Assembly (NCBI GenBank): GCA_910584875.1
Contig: CAJUDA010000010.1
Location: 43,709-107,708 of the forward strand
Source: an uncultured Eubacterium sp.
Lineage (GTDB): Bacteria; Bacillota; Clostridia; Lachnospirales; Lachnospiraceae
Reading direction: 5' to 3'
DNA length: 64,000 nucleotides
The notes under the pieces are model-generated. The model made no database searches and was not told the origin of the DNA. It saw only the letters and a program-made list of their open reading frames with translations. The position numbers and the translations under genes were made by a program. Shown here piece by piece: positions 17,201 to 26,244 of this stretch. Numbering within the stretch: the stretch's first letter is position 1; every line of letters starts with the position of its first letter.

Positions 17201-18897
17201 TTGCCTCTGTCCGTTACCAGATCGGAAATGGAAGTGCAGAGACAGTACCCCATGACTATACGACCGCTATGACAGCAAATGACAGCTTTACGATTTCGGC
17301 AGGGGAGATCCCTGAAGGGGAAACGGTCATATCCGTGACAGCTACAGATCATGCCGGAAACAGTGCTACGGAAACATTTACCGTCAAAGTCCATACCCAC
17401 AGTGCAAAAGAATCTGTGCCGGAAAAAGCGGCAGGCTGTACAGAGACAGGAAATCAGGCATATTATCTTTGTACCTGTGGAAAGAGGTTCTCCGACAGCG
17501 GCTGTACGGCAGAAGTGACAGAGCAGGATGTGGTGATCGCAGCAAAAGGGCATGATTTCACAGGAGAGTATCAGCGCGATGAGAAAGATCACTGGAAAAA
17601 ATGCATCCGCTGTGAGGAGATACAGACGAAAGAAAAACACAGTTATGAGAATGAAACAGATCGAGACTGTAACGTGTGCGGTTATGAGAGGACGATCGAA
17701 GATTCGCCGGGAGAGACGGGGGCGGTCAGCAAAGACGTGGAAAAGGACGAAAAAGCACCGGATACCACTTTTTCCAACAGTGCGAAAGAACTGGCAGACA
17801 TCCTTCTGACGGAGGAAGAAAAAGAACAGGTCGGAAAGGGGACAGACATCAAATTTATCCTTGATGTTAAGGATGCCGGGGACACCATAAGCAGCGGCGA
17901 CAAGTCAGCAGTGCAGGGAGTACTGAACAGAAACTCCGAAGTCAAAGGATTTGCCATCGGGCAATATCTTGACATCAGCCTCTTTAAGGTGATCGGAGAA
18001 AACCACAGCACGATCTCCCAGACAGCAAAAAAACTGACCATCGTCATTAATGTGCCGGACAGCCTGAAAGGGAAAAACAGCGGGAAATCACGGACTTATG
18101 CCGTCATCCGTGTACACGGCGGCGTGGCAGAGACATTGGAGGATTTAGACGACGATGCCAATACGATTACGATAGCTACCGACCGGTTCTCTGCCTATGC
18201 GATTGTCTATCAAGAGGCGGGCGGTGGAGAGGAGGTAACACCGACACCGTTACCGACGCCGGGTGGTAGCAGCAGACCAGCCCCGGCGACGGCAGAGAAA
18301 ACGAAAAAGGCAGAACTTCATTCTGGTCTGAAAGCAGTTAAGGCAGGAGAGAAACTTCAGATCGCATGGGGCAGGGTAAGTGGAGCCGACGGTTACAGCG
18401 TCTATGTGCAGTATTGCGGAAAGAACTTTGGCGCCAGATCGCTGAATCAGGTAAAGAGCGGCAAAAAGACGAAGATCAACGTCAAAAAGGTAAACGGCAG
18501 AAAGCTGGATACCACAAAAAATGTCAAACTGTATGTGGTGGCATGGCAGCGGAAGAACGGTAAAAAGAGTACCCTTGCCAGAACCATTACCATCCACGTC
18601 GCAGGTAAAGACAGCGTAAAATATACCAATGTCAAAAAAATACAGGTTAAGAAAAAGTCGTACACGCTGAAAAAGGGCGGTACTGTAACGCTCCGTCCCA
18701 GAGCTGTTCTGCAGGACAAAAAGAAAAAACAGCTCTCCAAGGCCCATACCAGAGAGTTCCGTTATCTGAGCAGCAGTAAAAAAGTGGCGGCAGTATCGGC
18801 AAAAGGAAAAGTCAGGGCAAAGGGAGCGGGCAGCTGTACCATCTATGTTTTTGCGAAAAACGGCTGCCGGTGTAAGATTAAGATAAAAGTGAAGTAA
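14212..18897 (+). pseudogene. Giant secreted B-repeat surface protein split by in-frame amber codon at 14701
   Basis: One reading frame runs from ATG 14212 (AGGAGG nine bases upstream) to 18897, 1561 codons, interrupted only by TAG at 14701-14703. The 35 codons after the stop are sense and continue the same beta-helix-like pattern (NLCLNGCKLT before, ICVNGTLNVYGGSICGQ after). The ATG at 14809 has no ribosome binding site. Order: signal peptide, right-handed-helix-like repeats (residues about 75-450), five InlB B-repeats (about 480-845, GYTFxGW...AxW), Ig-like domains, a CxC/CxxC-rich segment (about 1063-1160), a Thr/Pro linker, an Fn3-like domain and a lysine-rich Big_2-type end (FRYLSSSKKVAAVSAKG). 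There is no LPXTG. The stop is a nonsense mutation, a read-through site or a sequence error. Confidence 0.75.
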
Positions 18898-18925
18898 TTT
18901 TTTCTGATATAAAGGAGCAATTATA

Positions 18926-19666
18926 ATGGCAAGCTACACAAATAAGTTAAAAATCACAGTATGGATTTGTGTCGTATATGTTTTATCGTTTATATGCTAT
19001 GTACCTGTATTGTTAGAACAGAAAGGAATTATCATTCCCAACGTATTATTGTACTTAAAATACTTATATGTGTGTATCCCTGCCATAGCTGCTATTTTTC
19101 TGCTGATTTGCGAGCAAAACGTCAAGGCACATTTTACGGAAATGTTTTCAGGGAAAATATCGATTAAATTTATTTTGATATGGGCTATCTATATGGTTGT
19201 GGGAATGCTCGGTTCTTATTGCTATTCGTTTATAGTAGGAGTAGAAGTATATACAAATATAAATATGATAGTAACATCACTATTAACAAGCGGTATATAT
19301 CTGCTAATAACAGCGTTTGTTGAAGAAATAGCATGGCGGGGATTTCTGCTCGAACGACTTCCTTTTAAGAAAAATATTAGCAGTGTTATATTTGTTGGTG
19401 CTGTCTGGGCAGTGTGGCATATGCCTATGTGGATTATCCGTAATTCATTGGGCATGGAACAAATTGCTTGTCTCTGTATATGGACATTACTTGTTTCCGT
19501 TGTTTTGGGAATAACCTATTATCAATGCAAAAATATATTGCTTATTGCTATTCTGCACGCAACTTTTAATACCTGCTATTTAGCACCAATGCAATTTAAT
19601 ATTGTTTTATTAGCGATTGTGCTCTCTGTTGGTACTCTATTGTATAAAAAATTTGCGATCGCTTGA
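18926..19666 (+). CDS. CPBP-family intramembrane metalloprotease
   Basis: The 246-residue polytopic protein has the three signature motifs of the CAAX protease/bacteriocin-processing (CPBP, Abi) family: EEIAWRGFLLERL at about residue 132, then VWAVWHMPMW, then ILHATFN. The Glu and His residues are the expected metal ligands and catalytic base. Such proteins cleave membrane substrates; several Gram-positive members act in bacteriocin immunity or processing. It is clearly more AT-rich than the genes on both sides, which suggests recent acquisition. It stands alone: the surface-protein gene ends 28 bp upstream, and the promoter for the riboswitch leader overlaps its stop codon. Confidence 0.85.
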   Translation: MASYTNKLKITVWICVVYVLSFICYVPVLLEQKGIIIPNVLLYLKYLYVCIPAIAAIFLLICEQNVKAHFTEMFSGKISIKFILIWAIYMVVGMLGSYCYSFIVGVEVYTNINMIVTSLLTSGIYLLITAFVEEIAWRGFLLERLPFKKNISSVIFVGAVWAVWHMPMWIIRNSLGMEQIACLCIWTLLVSVVLGITYYQCKNILLIAILHATFNTCYLAPMQFNIVLLAIVLSVGTLLYKKFAIA

Positions 19667-19691
19667 CAACCAAAACAGATAATGATACTAT
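19663..19691 (+). promoter_or_regulatory. Promoter of the cobalamin-riboswitch transcript
   Basis: A perfect -35 box TTGACA (19663-19668) overlaps the TGA stop of the CPBP gene. A -10 candidate TACTAT (19686-19691) follows at 17 bp, preceded by an extended TG. Transcription would start near 19698, shortly before the riboswitch core. Confidence 0.6.
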
Positions 19692-19734
19692 TACAGACGA
19701 GTTGAATATTTCTGTCCTGCAGTGTTGCCATGGA

Positions 19735-19835
19735 ATCATAAGGCATTTAAGGGGAAGTTCGGTGAAAATCCGTCGCAACCGCCATTACCGTAATTCAGGA
19801 TCACAGATCCGGATAAGTCGGAATACCTGCTGTGG
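19735..19835 (+). promoter_or_regulatory. Cobalamin (B12) riboswitch aptamer, somewhat divergent
   Basis: The conserved core appears in order: GGTGAAAATCC (19761-19771), then CAACCGCCATTACCGTAA (matching the GCAAC...CCGCxACTGT block of the family), then the B12-box-like AAGTCGGAATACCTGC (19815-19830; consensus AGYCAGGAgACCTGCC). Spacing and order match cobalamin riboswitches; a few consensus positions differ, so it may be a variant class. It lies in the 343-bp leader before a two-gene unit whose large product carries a transcobalamin-like DUF4430 domain, which supports the call. With the downstream intrinsic terminator it would act as a B12-responsive off switch. Confidence 0.8.
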
Positions 19836-19946
19836 AACAGGGTGAAAAACACTTTTGGGTAAGGAAGAGTGCAGCCATTTGATGTAAATGCCGTGGGAAT
19901 GGATGCATTTTTTTCTGATTTGCCCGGTACTTACATAGATTGTGTT

Positions 19947-19985
19947 GCACATTTTTGCGGATCCGTAGAAATGTGCTTTTTCTTT
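19947..19985 (+). terminator. Intrinsic terminator, expression platform of the cobalamin riboswitch
   Basis: A perfect 8-bp stem GCACATTT (19947-19954) / AAATGTGC (19969-19976), with a short inner palindrome (CGGATCCG) in the loop, is followed at once by TTTTTCTTT. It sits between the riboswitch core and the first gene (20010), where a ligand-controlled terminator should be. A weaker hairpin AAATGC/GCATTT followed by Ts lies at 19886-19914. Confidence 0.75.
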
Positions 19986-20009
19986 GGCTGTGGAAAAGCG
20001 AGGTCTGAC

Positions 20010-20291
20010 ATGAACAGGATTTCAAAGGAAGAATGCATCTGCTGTCTGCAGCAGAAGGCGGAGGAGCTGGGAAGGCTGCCGAAAAAATCGGATTTTGATG
20101 TGGAGACGGTCAATGGGATCAAGTCCTTTTTCGGCCCATGGCCCAGGGCGCTGGAGGCAGCAGGGATCAAGAAAGCAGACCCTCTGCGGATGCAGAGAAG
20201 GCGTGAGAAACGAAGACGCGCCAGGGCAAACCAGATCCGTTTCCGCAAAGAACACCCCAGAAGAAAAATAGAAGAAAAAGGAGAACAGTGA
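20010..20291 (+). CDS. Small basic protein with homing-endonuclease-associated (HNH-repeat-like) DNA-binding motif
   Basis: This is a 93-residue protein from ATG 20010. The longer upstream frame would run through the terminator hairpin, so I reject it. Residues 3-55 match the homing-endonuclease-associated repeat: a helix (ISKEECICCLQQKAEELGR), then LPKKSDFD, then FFGPWPRALEAAG. The tail is strongly basic (RRREKRRRARANQIRFRK), which fits nucleic-acid binding. No catalytic HNH residues are present. It lies directly downstream of the cobalamin riboswitch terminator, and its stop is followed one base later by the ATG of the large surface protein, so both should be co-transcribed under B12 control. 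Its role there is unknown; a regulator is one possibility. Confidence 0.7.
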   Translation: MNRISKEECICCLQQKAEELGRLPKKSDFDVETVNGIKSFFGPWPRALEAAGIKKADPLRMQRRREKRRRARANQIRFRKEHPRRKIEEKGEQ

Positions 20292-20292
20292 C

Positions 20293-23200
20293 ATGAAAAG
20301 AAGAGTGATTTCCCTGATCCTTACATGTGCGCTTTTGCTGACACTGGTTCCGGTCCTGCCGGGAGCCGGACCGGTGAAGGCGCAGACCGTGGCAGCGTGG
20401 GATGGGACGACAAGAGTAGAACCAGGAAAAGAAGGAGAGGTATATCAGATCGGGACGGCAGCAGAGCTTGCCTGGTTTGCGGAACATGTGAACACCCTGT
20501 GTGAGGCGGATGCCGGACTGGTAGCGGCAGACGCCGTGCTGACGGCAGATCTTGACCTGGGCAGCCACGAGTGGACTCCCATCAGCAGGACGACATATGT
20601 AGTAAATGCTTATGCGGGGACTTTTGACGGACAGGGACATACGGTGTCTGGATTGAAAATAGAGGCGGCTTCAGCAAATCAGGGATTGTTTGGCATCGTA
20701 AATACAGGGACAGTCAAAAATCTGAGAGTCGAAGGAGCGGTAAGCTCCACAGCGAGCTATACGGGAGGTATTGTCGGCAAGCTCCAGACAGGAACGATAG
20801 AAAACTGTTCCATGAGCGGATTGGTGAAAAGTACAGGGAAAACATCCTATACGGGCGGCATCACCGGCGGGATAGGAGCGACAGGCGCTGTGATCAATGC
20901 CTGCAGCAATCATGCCGGGGTGGCAGGCAGCCATGCAGGGGGGATTCTCGGTTTTTATAGTAATACCGCTGCGATCCGTAACTGCTACAATACCGGAAGG
21001 ATCGACGGGACGACCCGGAGCGCGGGTATCGCCGGACAGCTCTCTAAAGGGTCGGTCAGCTATTGCTACAGCACCGGACAGAGCAAAAACGGGATCTGCG
21101 GATTCAGCAATGCCACGATCACGAACTGTTATTATCTGGCAGCAAATACCCAGGATGCGGAGTCAGCACCGGGGGGCACAGCTGCTGGTTATGAGGAGAT
21201 CACCGATGCCGCCGCTCTGCTGCAGGCTCTCAATGCGGAGGGCAGCGAAAAACAGTTTAGTGAAGACAAAAATGGGACAAACAACGGTTATCCGGTTCTG
21301 AACTGGCAGCTTTCTACTGGTGTAGTTTCTGTGCCCGTAACGGATGTAACGATCCTTGGTGATGAAAAGACGGGCTCTGTCCTGACAGCACAGCCTGTGG
21401 GTGCAGATGGAGAGACAGCGACCAATGTGCAGTATCAGTGGTCTGTTTCGCCGGATCAGAAGACATATACAGAGATTGAACATGCGGCAGAGAGAACTTA
21501 TATGATTCCCGATACGGCGGATTATGTGGGGAAATACATTAAGGTGACTGTATCAGGAGAGGGGGATTCCTCTGCTTCTGTGGTGGCAGGTCCTGTGGTG
21601 AAATCAGAAGCATTACAGGCAAAAGAAGATACGGCAAACGCAGAGAAAGCAAAGGAGGCGCTTTCCCTGGACGTCAAGGTCGTAAAAGAGGCTGGTACCA
21701 TACCATTGCCGCAGGAGATCGAAGGCTGTCCGGTCACCTGGACGAGCAGCCATCCGACGGTGATCCGTGCAGACGGCAGTGTCACGCTGCCGGAGGAAAA
21801 TGTAGTGAGCGTGACGCTTACGGCGCAGATCACCAGTGGAAAGGCAGTGGAGAATAAGGCATTTACTGTGGATGTATGGGCGGCGCAGATCGACCCGGAA
21901 CAGTATCTGCAAAAGGTACTGGACAGCATGAAGTGGGATTATAAGCTTCTGCAGCCGGTATTCGGACAGGATACCAACATACTGGTCCGGTTCCGTAAAG
22001 TTCTGCAGAAAAAAGGATATGGCGGTGTGGCAGTGACGATCCAGTCCACGGCAGACGAGACGCTGGTCTCAAAAAATGGAAAAATCTTTTATCCTCCGGT
22101 CCCGGAAGGCGGAAGCTTTGCAGATGGAAAGCAGGTACAGGTCGTCTTTGACCTGACGATGGGCGGGAAGACGGTATCCTATCCATCTGGCAGCAGCAAT
22201 GCATTGCTGATCCCCTGGGATACCGGCGATGTCAGAAAATCACTGGAGGAAGCGGCAGATGCCGCCCTGGGTGAAGCACAGCTGAAAGGGGACAATGACA
22301 GCCTTTCCTCTGTTGTCTCAGACCTGACCCTGCCTTCCTGTATCGAGGGAGATAAGTATTCTTATGGTCAGGTTACGTGGACGTCATCGGACGAATCCCA
22401 TCTGTCTGTCAGCGATGAAAACAGGAAAGGGAGTGCCGATGCCTTTTATCAGCCGTATGTGGGGAAAATACATCAGGACCGGCAGCAGCACATCGTGACG
22501 CTGCGGGCTGTCGTGACCAATCCCTCTACGGATATCACGGTGGAGCGCAGCATTGAAGTGACCGTGCTTCCGATGTCAGAAGAGCAGCTGGCACAGACGC
22601 TGGATACCATGAGGTCAGTTCTTGACTGCTATACACCGGATAAGCTTACGGATTTTGCGACCAGACAAACGCTGGATACAAAAGCCGTGACCCACGATAT
22701 CCAGCTTGTGCGCCCGAAGGATGTCCTGACGGCAGAAGAGATGGCGGCTCTGGATTATGGCACATACTGGGATTACTGGAACTATAAATTTACTGTCACC
22801 AGCTCGGATACGGATGTCATTACTGTCACCAGTTTCCGCGCTAATGTCTATCGTCCGCTGGGAGAAGATACATTAGCGGATAAAAAGGTGACATTAACGG
22901 TGCGGATGGAGAGCAAAATCAATCCCAATCTTTTTGTGACGAAAGAGATCCCTGTTGTCGTTTCTCATCTGGGACGGAGCGAGATCAATGAGGCACTTGC
23001 CCTTATGGATGCGGCAAAGGATGGCTATGCTGGTGGGCTGCTGGGAGATAATGCGGATGCTTACAGTATTATCGATAACCTGACGCCATATAAGGAGATC
23101 GTATGGAATAAAGACAGATCCGGTATTGAATATATATATCGTTATGCTGACAGGACAGATAACGGTATTCTGGTGGATGAACTGCCGGGGTGGGAAGAAC

Positions 23201-24273
23201 AGGAGGACTGGCGGCTGTTCCGCACAAGTGATAGGGACCTGATCGCCAATGAGACACTGATCTTGAACGAAACGCCGGCAGAGGATACTTTTGTAAAGGT
23301 AAGCAGTGTCCTGACTGATGAGACATTCGGGAAATATTATGAAAAGTTTCGTGGTGTAGACGGATATGATAAAGAAGCGCTGGCGAAATTCAGGCAGCTG
23401 TATAAACAGCCGGTAAACACCTATCTCATGGTAACGGGAGCCGGACATTATACAAAAGAGGACCAGGGGATGACCGCAGAGGAGAAGGCGGTACTGTACT
23501 CTTCAAAACTTGCTGCTTTCCGCCAGGAGCTGGACAAACCGATCCAGGTCAGCTTTACCCTGCTGGGGCTGGATAAAAAAGAACTTGTTGCCAGGACGGA
23601 AGTCAGCGGATTTACCAGGGGGGCGACCGTATTCGACGTATTCAGAAAAGTTCTCGCCGACCATGGGATCGCTTATGAAGCCAAAGGCAGTTATATCTCT
23701 TCGGTCGGCGGACTCGCCGAATTTGCCCACGGACAGGAGTCCGGCTGGATGTATACTGTGGGGGATGTTTACGTAAACTCTTATATGAATGCACAGGAAC
23801 TCACCGGCGGAGAAGATATCGTCGTGAAATATGTAACGGACTATACGACCGCCAATGTGCCGGATGGGGGTTCTGGTACAGACAAAGATCCGGGTACCGA
23901 TAATAAAGAAGAGAAACCGGGATCGTCCCAATCAGGAAACAGCGATAAAAAGGGGAATTCTTCCACTGCCAGGGACAAAAAGACGACAGATAAAAAGGAC
24001 AAAACGAAAAAGAAAAAGAGTAAGAAGAAAAAAACGATCAAAACACTGAAACTGAAGAAGTACAAGAGAGGGAGCAGACGGATCACCGGGAAGACTCTGA
24101 AAAAGGCAAAAGTCGTCATAACTGCCGCTAAAAGGAAATATACGGTAAAAGCAGATAAAAAGGGAAACTTTACTGTGAAACTGAAAAAGAAACTGAAAAA
24201 GAAGAGGAAGATCCGTGTTACGGTGTCCAAAAGCGGTTACCGCCAAAAATCAAAAACATTTAAAGTAAAGTAA
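20293..24273 (+). CDS. B12-riboswitch-controlled surface protein with DUF4430 (transcobalamin-like) domain
   Basis: The 1326-residue protein has a signal peptide (MKRRVISL, hydrophobic core, cleavage near VKA-Q). Residues about 95-285 hold GLUG-like repeats (GTFDGQGHTVSGL, TGGIVGKLQTGTIENC). Ig-like modules cover about 345-900. DUF4430 lies at about 1087-1183 (SFTLLG..., ESGWMYTVGDVYVNSYM, then GGEDIVVKYVTDY). A Lys/Asp/Ser-rich linker and a lysine-rich beta domain close it. DUF4430 is related to the C-terminal beta domain of transcobalamin/intrinsic factor, which contacts cobalamin. With the riboswitch upstream, I infer capture of a cobamide at the cell surface. There is no LPXTG or lipobox. 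GGAGA precedes the start. Confidence 0.8.
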   Translation: MKRRVISLILTCALLLTLVPVLPGAGPVKAQTVAAWDGTTRVEPGKEGEVYQIGTAAELAWFAEHVNTLCEADAGLVAADAVLTADLDLGSHEWTPISRTTYVVNAYAGTFDGQGHTVSGLKIEAASANQGLFGIVNTGTVKNLRVEGAVSSTASYTGGIVGKLQTGTIENCSMSGLVKSTGKTSYTGGITGGIGATGAVINACSNHAGVAGSHAGGILGFYSNTAAIRNCYNTGRIDGTTRSAGIAGQLSKGSVSYCYSTGQSKNGICGFSNATITNCYYLAANTQDAESAPGGTAAGYEEITDAAALLQALNAEGSEKQFSEDKNGTNNGYPVLNWQLSTGVVSVPVTDVTILGDEKTGSVLTAQPVGADGETATNVQYQWSVSPDQKTYTEIEHAAERTYMIPDTADYVGKYIKVTVSGEGDSSASVVAGPVVKSEALQAKEDTANAEKAKEALSLDVKVVKEAGTIPLPQEIEGCPVTWTSSHPTVIRADGSVTLPEENVVSVTLTAQITSGKAVENKAFTVDVWAAQIDPEQYLQKVLDSMKWDYKLLQPVFGQDTNILVRFRKVLQKKGYGGVAVTIQSTADETLVSKNGKIFYPPVPEGGSFADGKQVQVVFDLTMGGKTVSYPSGSSNALLIPWDTGDVRKSLEEAADAALGEAQLKGDNDSLSSVVSDLTLPSCIEGDKYSYGQVTWTSSDESHLSVSDENRKGSADAFYQPYVGKIHQDRQQHIVTLRAVVTNPSTDITVERSIEVTVLPMSEEQLAQTLDTMRSVLDCYTPDKLTDFATRQTLDTKAVTHDIQLVRPKDVLTAEEMAALDYGTYWDYWNYKFTVTSSDTDVITVTSFRANVYRPLGEDTLADKKVTLTVRMESKINPNLFVTKEIPVVVSHLGRSEINEALALMDAAKDGYAGGLLGDNADAYSIIDNLTPYKEIVWNKDRSGIEYIYRYADRTDNGILVDELPGWEEQEDWRLFRTSDRDLIANETLILNETPAEDTFVKVSSVLTDETFGKYYEKFRGVDGYDKEALAKFRQLYKQPVNTYLMVTGAGHYTKEDQGMTAEEKAVLYSSKLAAFRQELDKPIQVSFTLLGLDKKELVARTEVSGFTRGATVFDVFRKVLADHGIAYEAKGSYISSVGGLAEFAHGQESGWMYTVGDVYVNSYMNAQELTGGEDIVVKYVTDYTTANVPDGGSGTDKDPGTDNKEEKPGSSQSGNSDKKGNSSTARDKKTTDKKDKTKKKKSKKKKTIKTLKLKKYKRGSRRITGKTLKKAKVVITAAKRKYTVKADKKGNFTVKLKKKLKKKRKIRVTVSKSGYRQKSKTFKVK

Positions 24274-24294
24274 CAAAATTTTAATATTTTTCTA

Positions 24295-24323
24295 TTGACA
24301 ATACCACCGCAAGGTGGTATTTT
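24295..24323 (+). promoter_or_regulatory. Promoter of the hrcA-grpE-dnaK-dnaJ operon
   Basis: A perfect -35 TTGACA (24295-24300) and -10-like TATTTT (24318-24323) are separated by 17 bp. The CIRCE operator begins 16 bp after the -10, so it covers the start of the transcript. The promoter sequence overlaps the terminator hairpin of the gene upstream. Confidence 0.6.
24300..24323 (+). terminator. Terminator hairpin behind the DUF4430 surface gene
   Basis: The stem ATACCACC (24301-24308) / GGTGGTAT (24313-24320) with a GCAA tetraloop is followed by only a short T run (TTT). It lies 27 bp after the stop codon. The same bases form the spacer and -10 of the hrcA promoter, so the two signals share sequence. 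Confidence 0.6.
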
Positions 24324-24338
24324 AATGGTAGTCAATGA

Positions 24339-24365
24339 TTAGCACTCTTTTTTGTTGAGTGCTAA
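24339..24365 (+). promoter_or_regulatory. CIRCE operator (HrcA binding site)
   Basis: TTAGCACTC, nine bases, GAGTGCTAA: an exact match to the CIRCE consensus. HrcA, encoded next, binds it to repress the operon until heat shock. It ends 36 bp before the hrcA start. Confidence 0.97.
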
Positions 24366-24401
24366 CAATGCAAAATGGATACGCTGTTAGGAGGTCGCGG
24401 T

Positions 24402-25439
24402 ATGGAGCTGAATGAGCGCAAACAGAAAATTCTGGAAGCAATCATACGCAATTATATGGAATCCGGTGAGCCGGTCGGTTCCAGAACGGTTTCCAAGTAT
24501 ACGGATCTGAATCTCAGTTCGGCGACGATACGCAACGAAATGGCAGACCTTGAGGAGATGGGATATATCCTGCAGCCGCACACGTCTGCCGGGCGGATCC
24601 CTTCCGATAAGGCGTACCGGCTGTATGTGGATACGATGCTGCAGAGGAAAGACCAGGAAGTGGAAGAGATGCGGGAGCTGATGGTCGAGAAGGCAGATAA
24701 GATCGACCTTCTGCTCAAACAGGTGGCAAAGCTCCTGGCGCAGAATACGAATTATACTTCCATGGTCACGAAGCCGAAATATGAACATAAGAAGATCAAG
24801 TTCATACAATTAAATCAGATTTCCGAGGCACAGCTTCTCGTTCTGGTCATACTGGACAACAATCATGTGTGCAATAAGTTTATTGAACTGGATGCCGGAC
24901 TGGACGACGGGGTAGTGGCGCAGATGAATTTTCTCATTAACACGGCGCTGAACGGTCTGGATTTTACGGAGATCAATATGGCGATCATGCAGAAGATCAA
25001 AGATCAGGCAGGCGAGTATGTCGATCTTGTCTCCAGTGTGCTGGATTGTATTTCCGAGGTGATGACGGAAGAGGATGATTCGGAGATCTTCACCTCCGGC
25101 GCGACCAATATCCTGAAATATCCAGAGCTCACAGACAAAGAAAATATGACAGAGCTTCTTTCCACGTTTGAAGAAAAGCAGATGCTGGCAGCCTGGGCAA
25201 ATGATAAGAGGGCGCCGGAAAAGGAGCAGGAGCACGGCATACAGGTATATATCGGTGAGGAGTCACCGGTGGAGTCCATGAGAGACTGTTCGGTAGTGAC
25301 GGCGACCTATAAGATCGAAGAGGGAGTCTATGGCAAGATCGGCATCGTCGGTCCCAAGCGCATGGATTATGAAAAGGTAGTCGGGACTCTGGAAAACTGT
25401 ATGCAGCAGTTGGATGATATTTTTAAGAAAAAAAACTAG
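24402..25439 (+). CDS. hrcA: Heat-inducible transcription repressor HrcA
   Basis: The product is 345 residues from ATG 24402 (GGAGG eight bases upstream; an in-frame ATG 27 bases earlier lies before that site). The N-terminal winged helix is typical (ILEAIIRNYMESGEPVGSRT, then LSSATIRNEMADLEEMGY, then PHTSAGRIPSDKAYRLYVD). The C-terminal half is the GAF-like effector domain, ending in the usual KIGIVGPKRMDYEKV segment. It binds the CIRCE element just upstream and represses this operon; GroEL normally keeps it active. It is first in the operon with grpE, dnaK and dnaJ, the standard order in Firmicutes. Confidence 0.97.
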   Translation: MELNERKQKILEAIIRNYMESGEPVGSRTVSKYTDLNLSSATIRNEMADLEEMGYILQPHTSAGRIPSDKAYRLYVDTMLQRKDQEVEEMRELMVEKADKIDLLLKQVAKLLAQNTNYTSMVTKPKYEHKKIKFIQLNQISEAQLLVLVILDNNHVCNKFIELDAGLDDGVVAQMNFLINTALNGLDFTEINMAIMQKIKDQAGEYVDLVSSVLDCISEVMTEEDDSEIFTSGATNILKYPELTDKENMTELLSTFEEKQMLAAWANDKRAPEKEQEHGIQVYIGEESPVESMRDCSVVTATYKIEEGVYGKIGIVGPKRMDYEKVVGTLENCMQQLDDIFKKKN

Positions 25440-25472
25440 ATTCTGTTTAGAGATAGAAAGGTGGAATGAGAC

Positions 25473-26195
25473 GTGGTAGAAGTCAGGAAAGAACAGACGC
25501 CGGAGGAGGCAGTACAGGAACATGCCCCGAAGGAACAGAAAGAGCCGCAGGATACAGCCGGGACGGCAGAGACGGCAGCAAAAACTGCAGCCGGGGCAGC
25601 AGATGACGCAGCGGAGACCGAAACAGCAGAGGAACAAGCATCTGGTGAGACGGCGGAAGAGGGTTCGGCAGAAGGAGAGACTGGACAGTCCGGACAGGAA
25701 GAAAGCGGCGAACCGGCAAAAGAAAAGAAAAAAGGTCTGAAGAAAAAGCAGAAAAAAGATAAAAAGGATGAAAAGATCGAGGAACTCAATGACCGGCTGG
25801 TGAGGAATCTGGCTGAGTTTGAGAATTTCCGCAACCGTTCCGAAAAGGAAAAGAGTGCGATGTTCGACATGGGTGCCAAATCCATCGTGGAAAAGATCCT
25901 CCCGGTGGTGGATAATCTTGAGAGGGGATTTGAGGGGCTCACGGATGAGGAAAAGGAAACCCCGTTTGTCAAGGGGATCGAGGCAGTATACAAACAGATC
26001 CAGACTGTCTTTGAGGAGATCGGTGTGACGCCGATCGAGGCGGTCGGACAGGAATTTGACCCGAATATTCATAATGCCGTGATGCATGATGAAGATGATT
26101 CCGAAGAGACAAACAAGGTGATAGAAGAGTTCCAGAAGGGTTATCTGTATAAAGACAGCGTAGTAAGGCACAGTATGGTTAAGGTTTTGAACTAA
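25473..26195 (+). CDS. grpE: Nucleotide exchange factor GrpE
   Basis: The product is 240 residues from GTG 25473. The first ~95 residues are a highly charged, low-complexity Glu/Ala/Lys-rich tail, longer than in most GrpE proteins. The core is standard: a coiled coil (LVRNLAEFENFRNRSEKEK), then ILPVVDNLERGFE, and the C-terminal beta wing (FDPNIHNAVMHDED, then FQKGYLYKDSVVRHSMVKV). GrpE releases ADP from DnaK. It lies 33 bp after hrcA and 49 bp before dnaK in the CIRCE-controlled operon. Confidence 0.95.
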   Translation: MVEVRKEQTPEEAVQEHAPKEQKEPQDTAGTAETAAKTAAGAADDAAETETAEEQASGETAEEGSAEGETGQSGQEESGEPAKEKKKGLKKKQKKDKKDEKIEELNDRLVRNLAEFENFRNRSEKEKSAMFDMGAKSIVEKILPVVDNLERGFEGLTDEEKETPFVKGIEAVYKQIQTVFEEIGVTPIEAVGQEFDPNIHNAVMHDEDDSEETNKVIEEFQKGYLYKDSVVRHSMVKVLN

Positions 26196-26244
26196 AATTT
26201 TTATAGCGAAGAGCCGCAGGAAGCGGCAGAAAGAGAGGCATATC

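Noticed and set aside
19869..20009. 47-codon N-terminal extension of the HNH-repeat-like protein
   Set aside because: This part runs through the riboswitch terminator and has no family similarity. The conserved domain begins right after ATG 20010.
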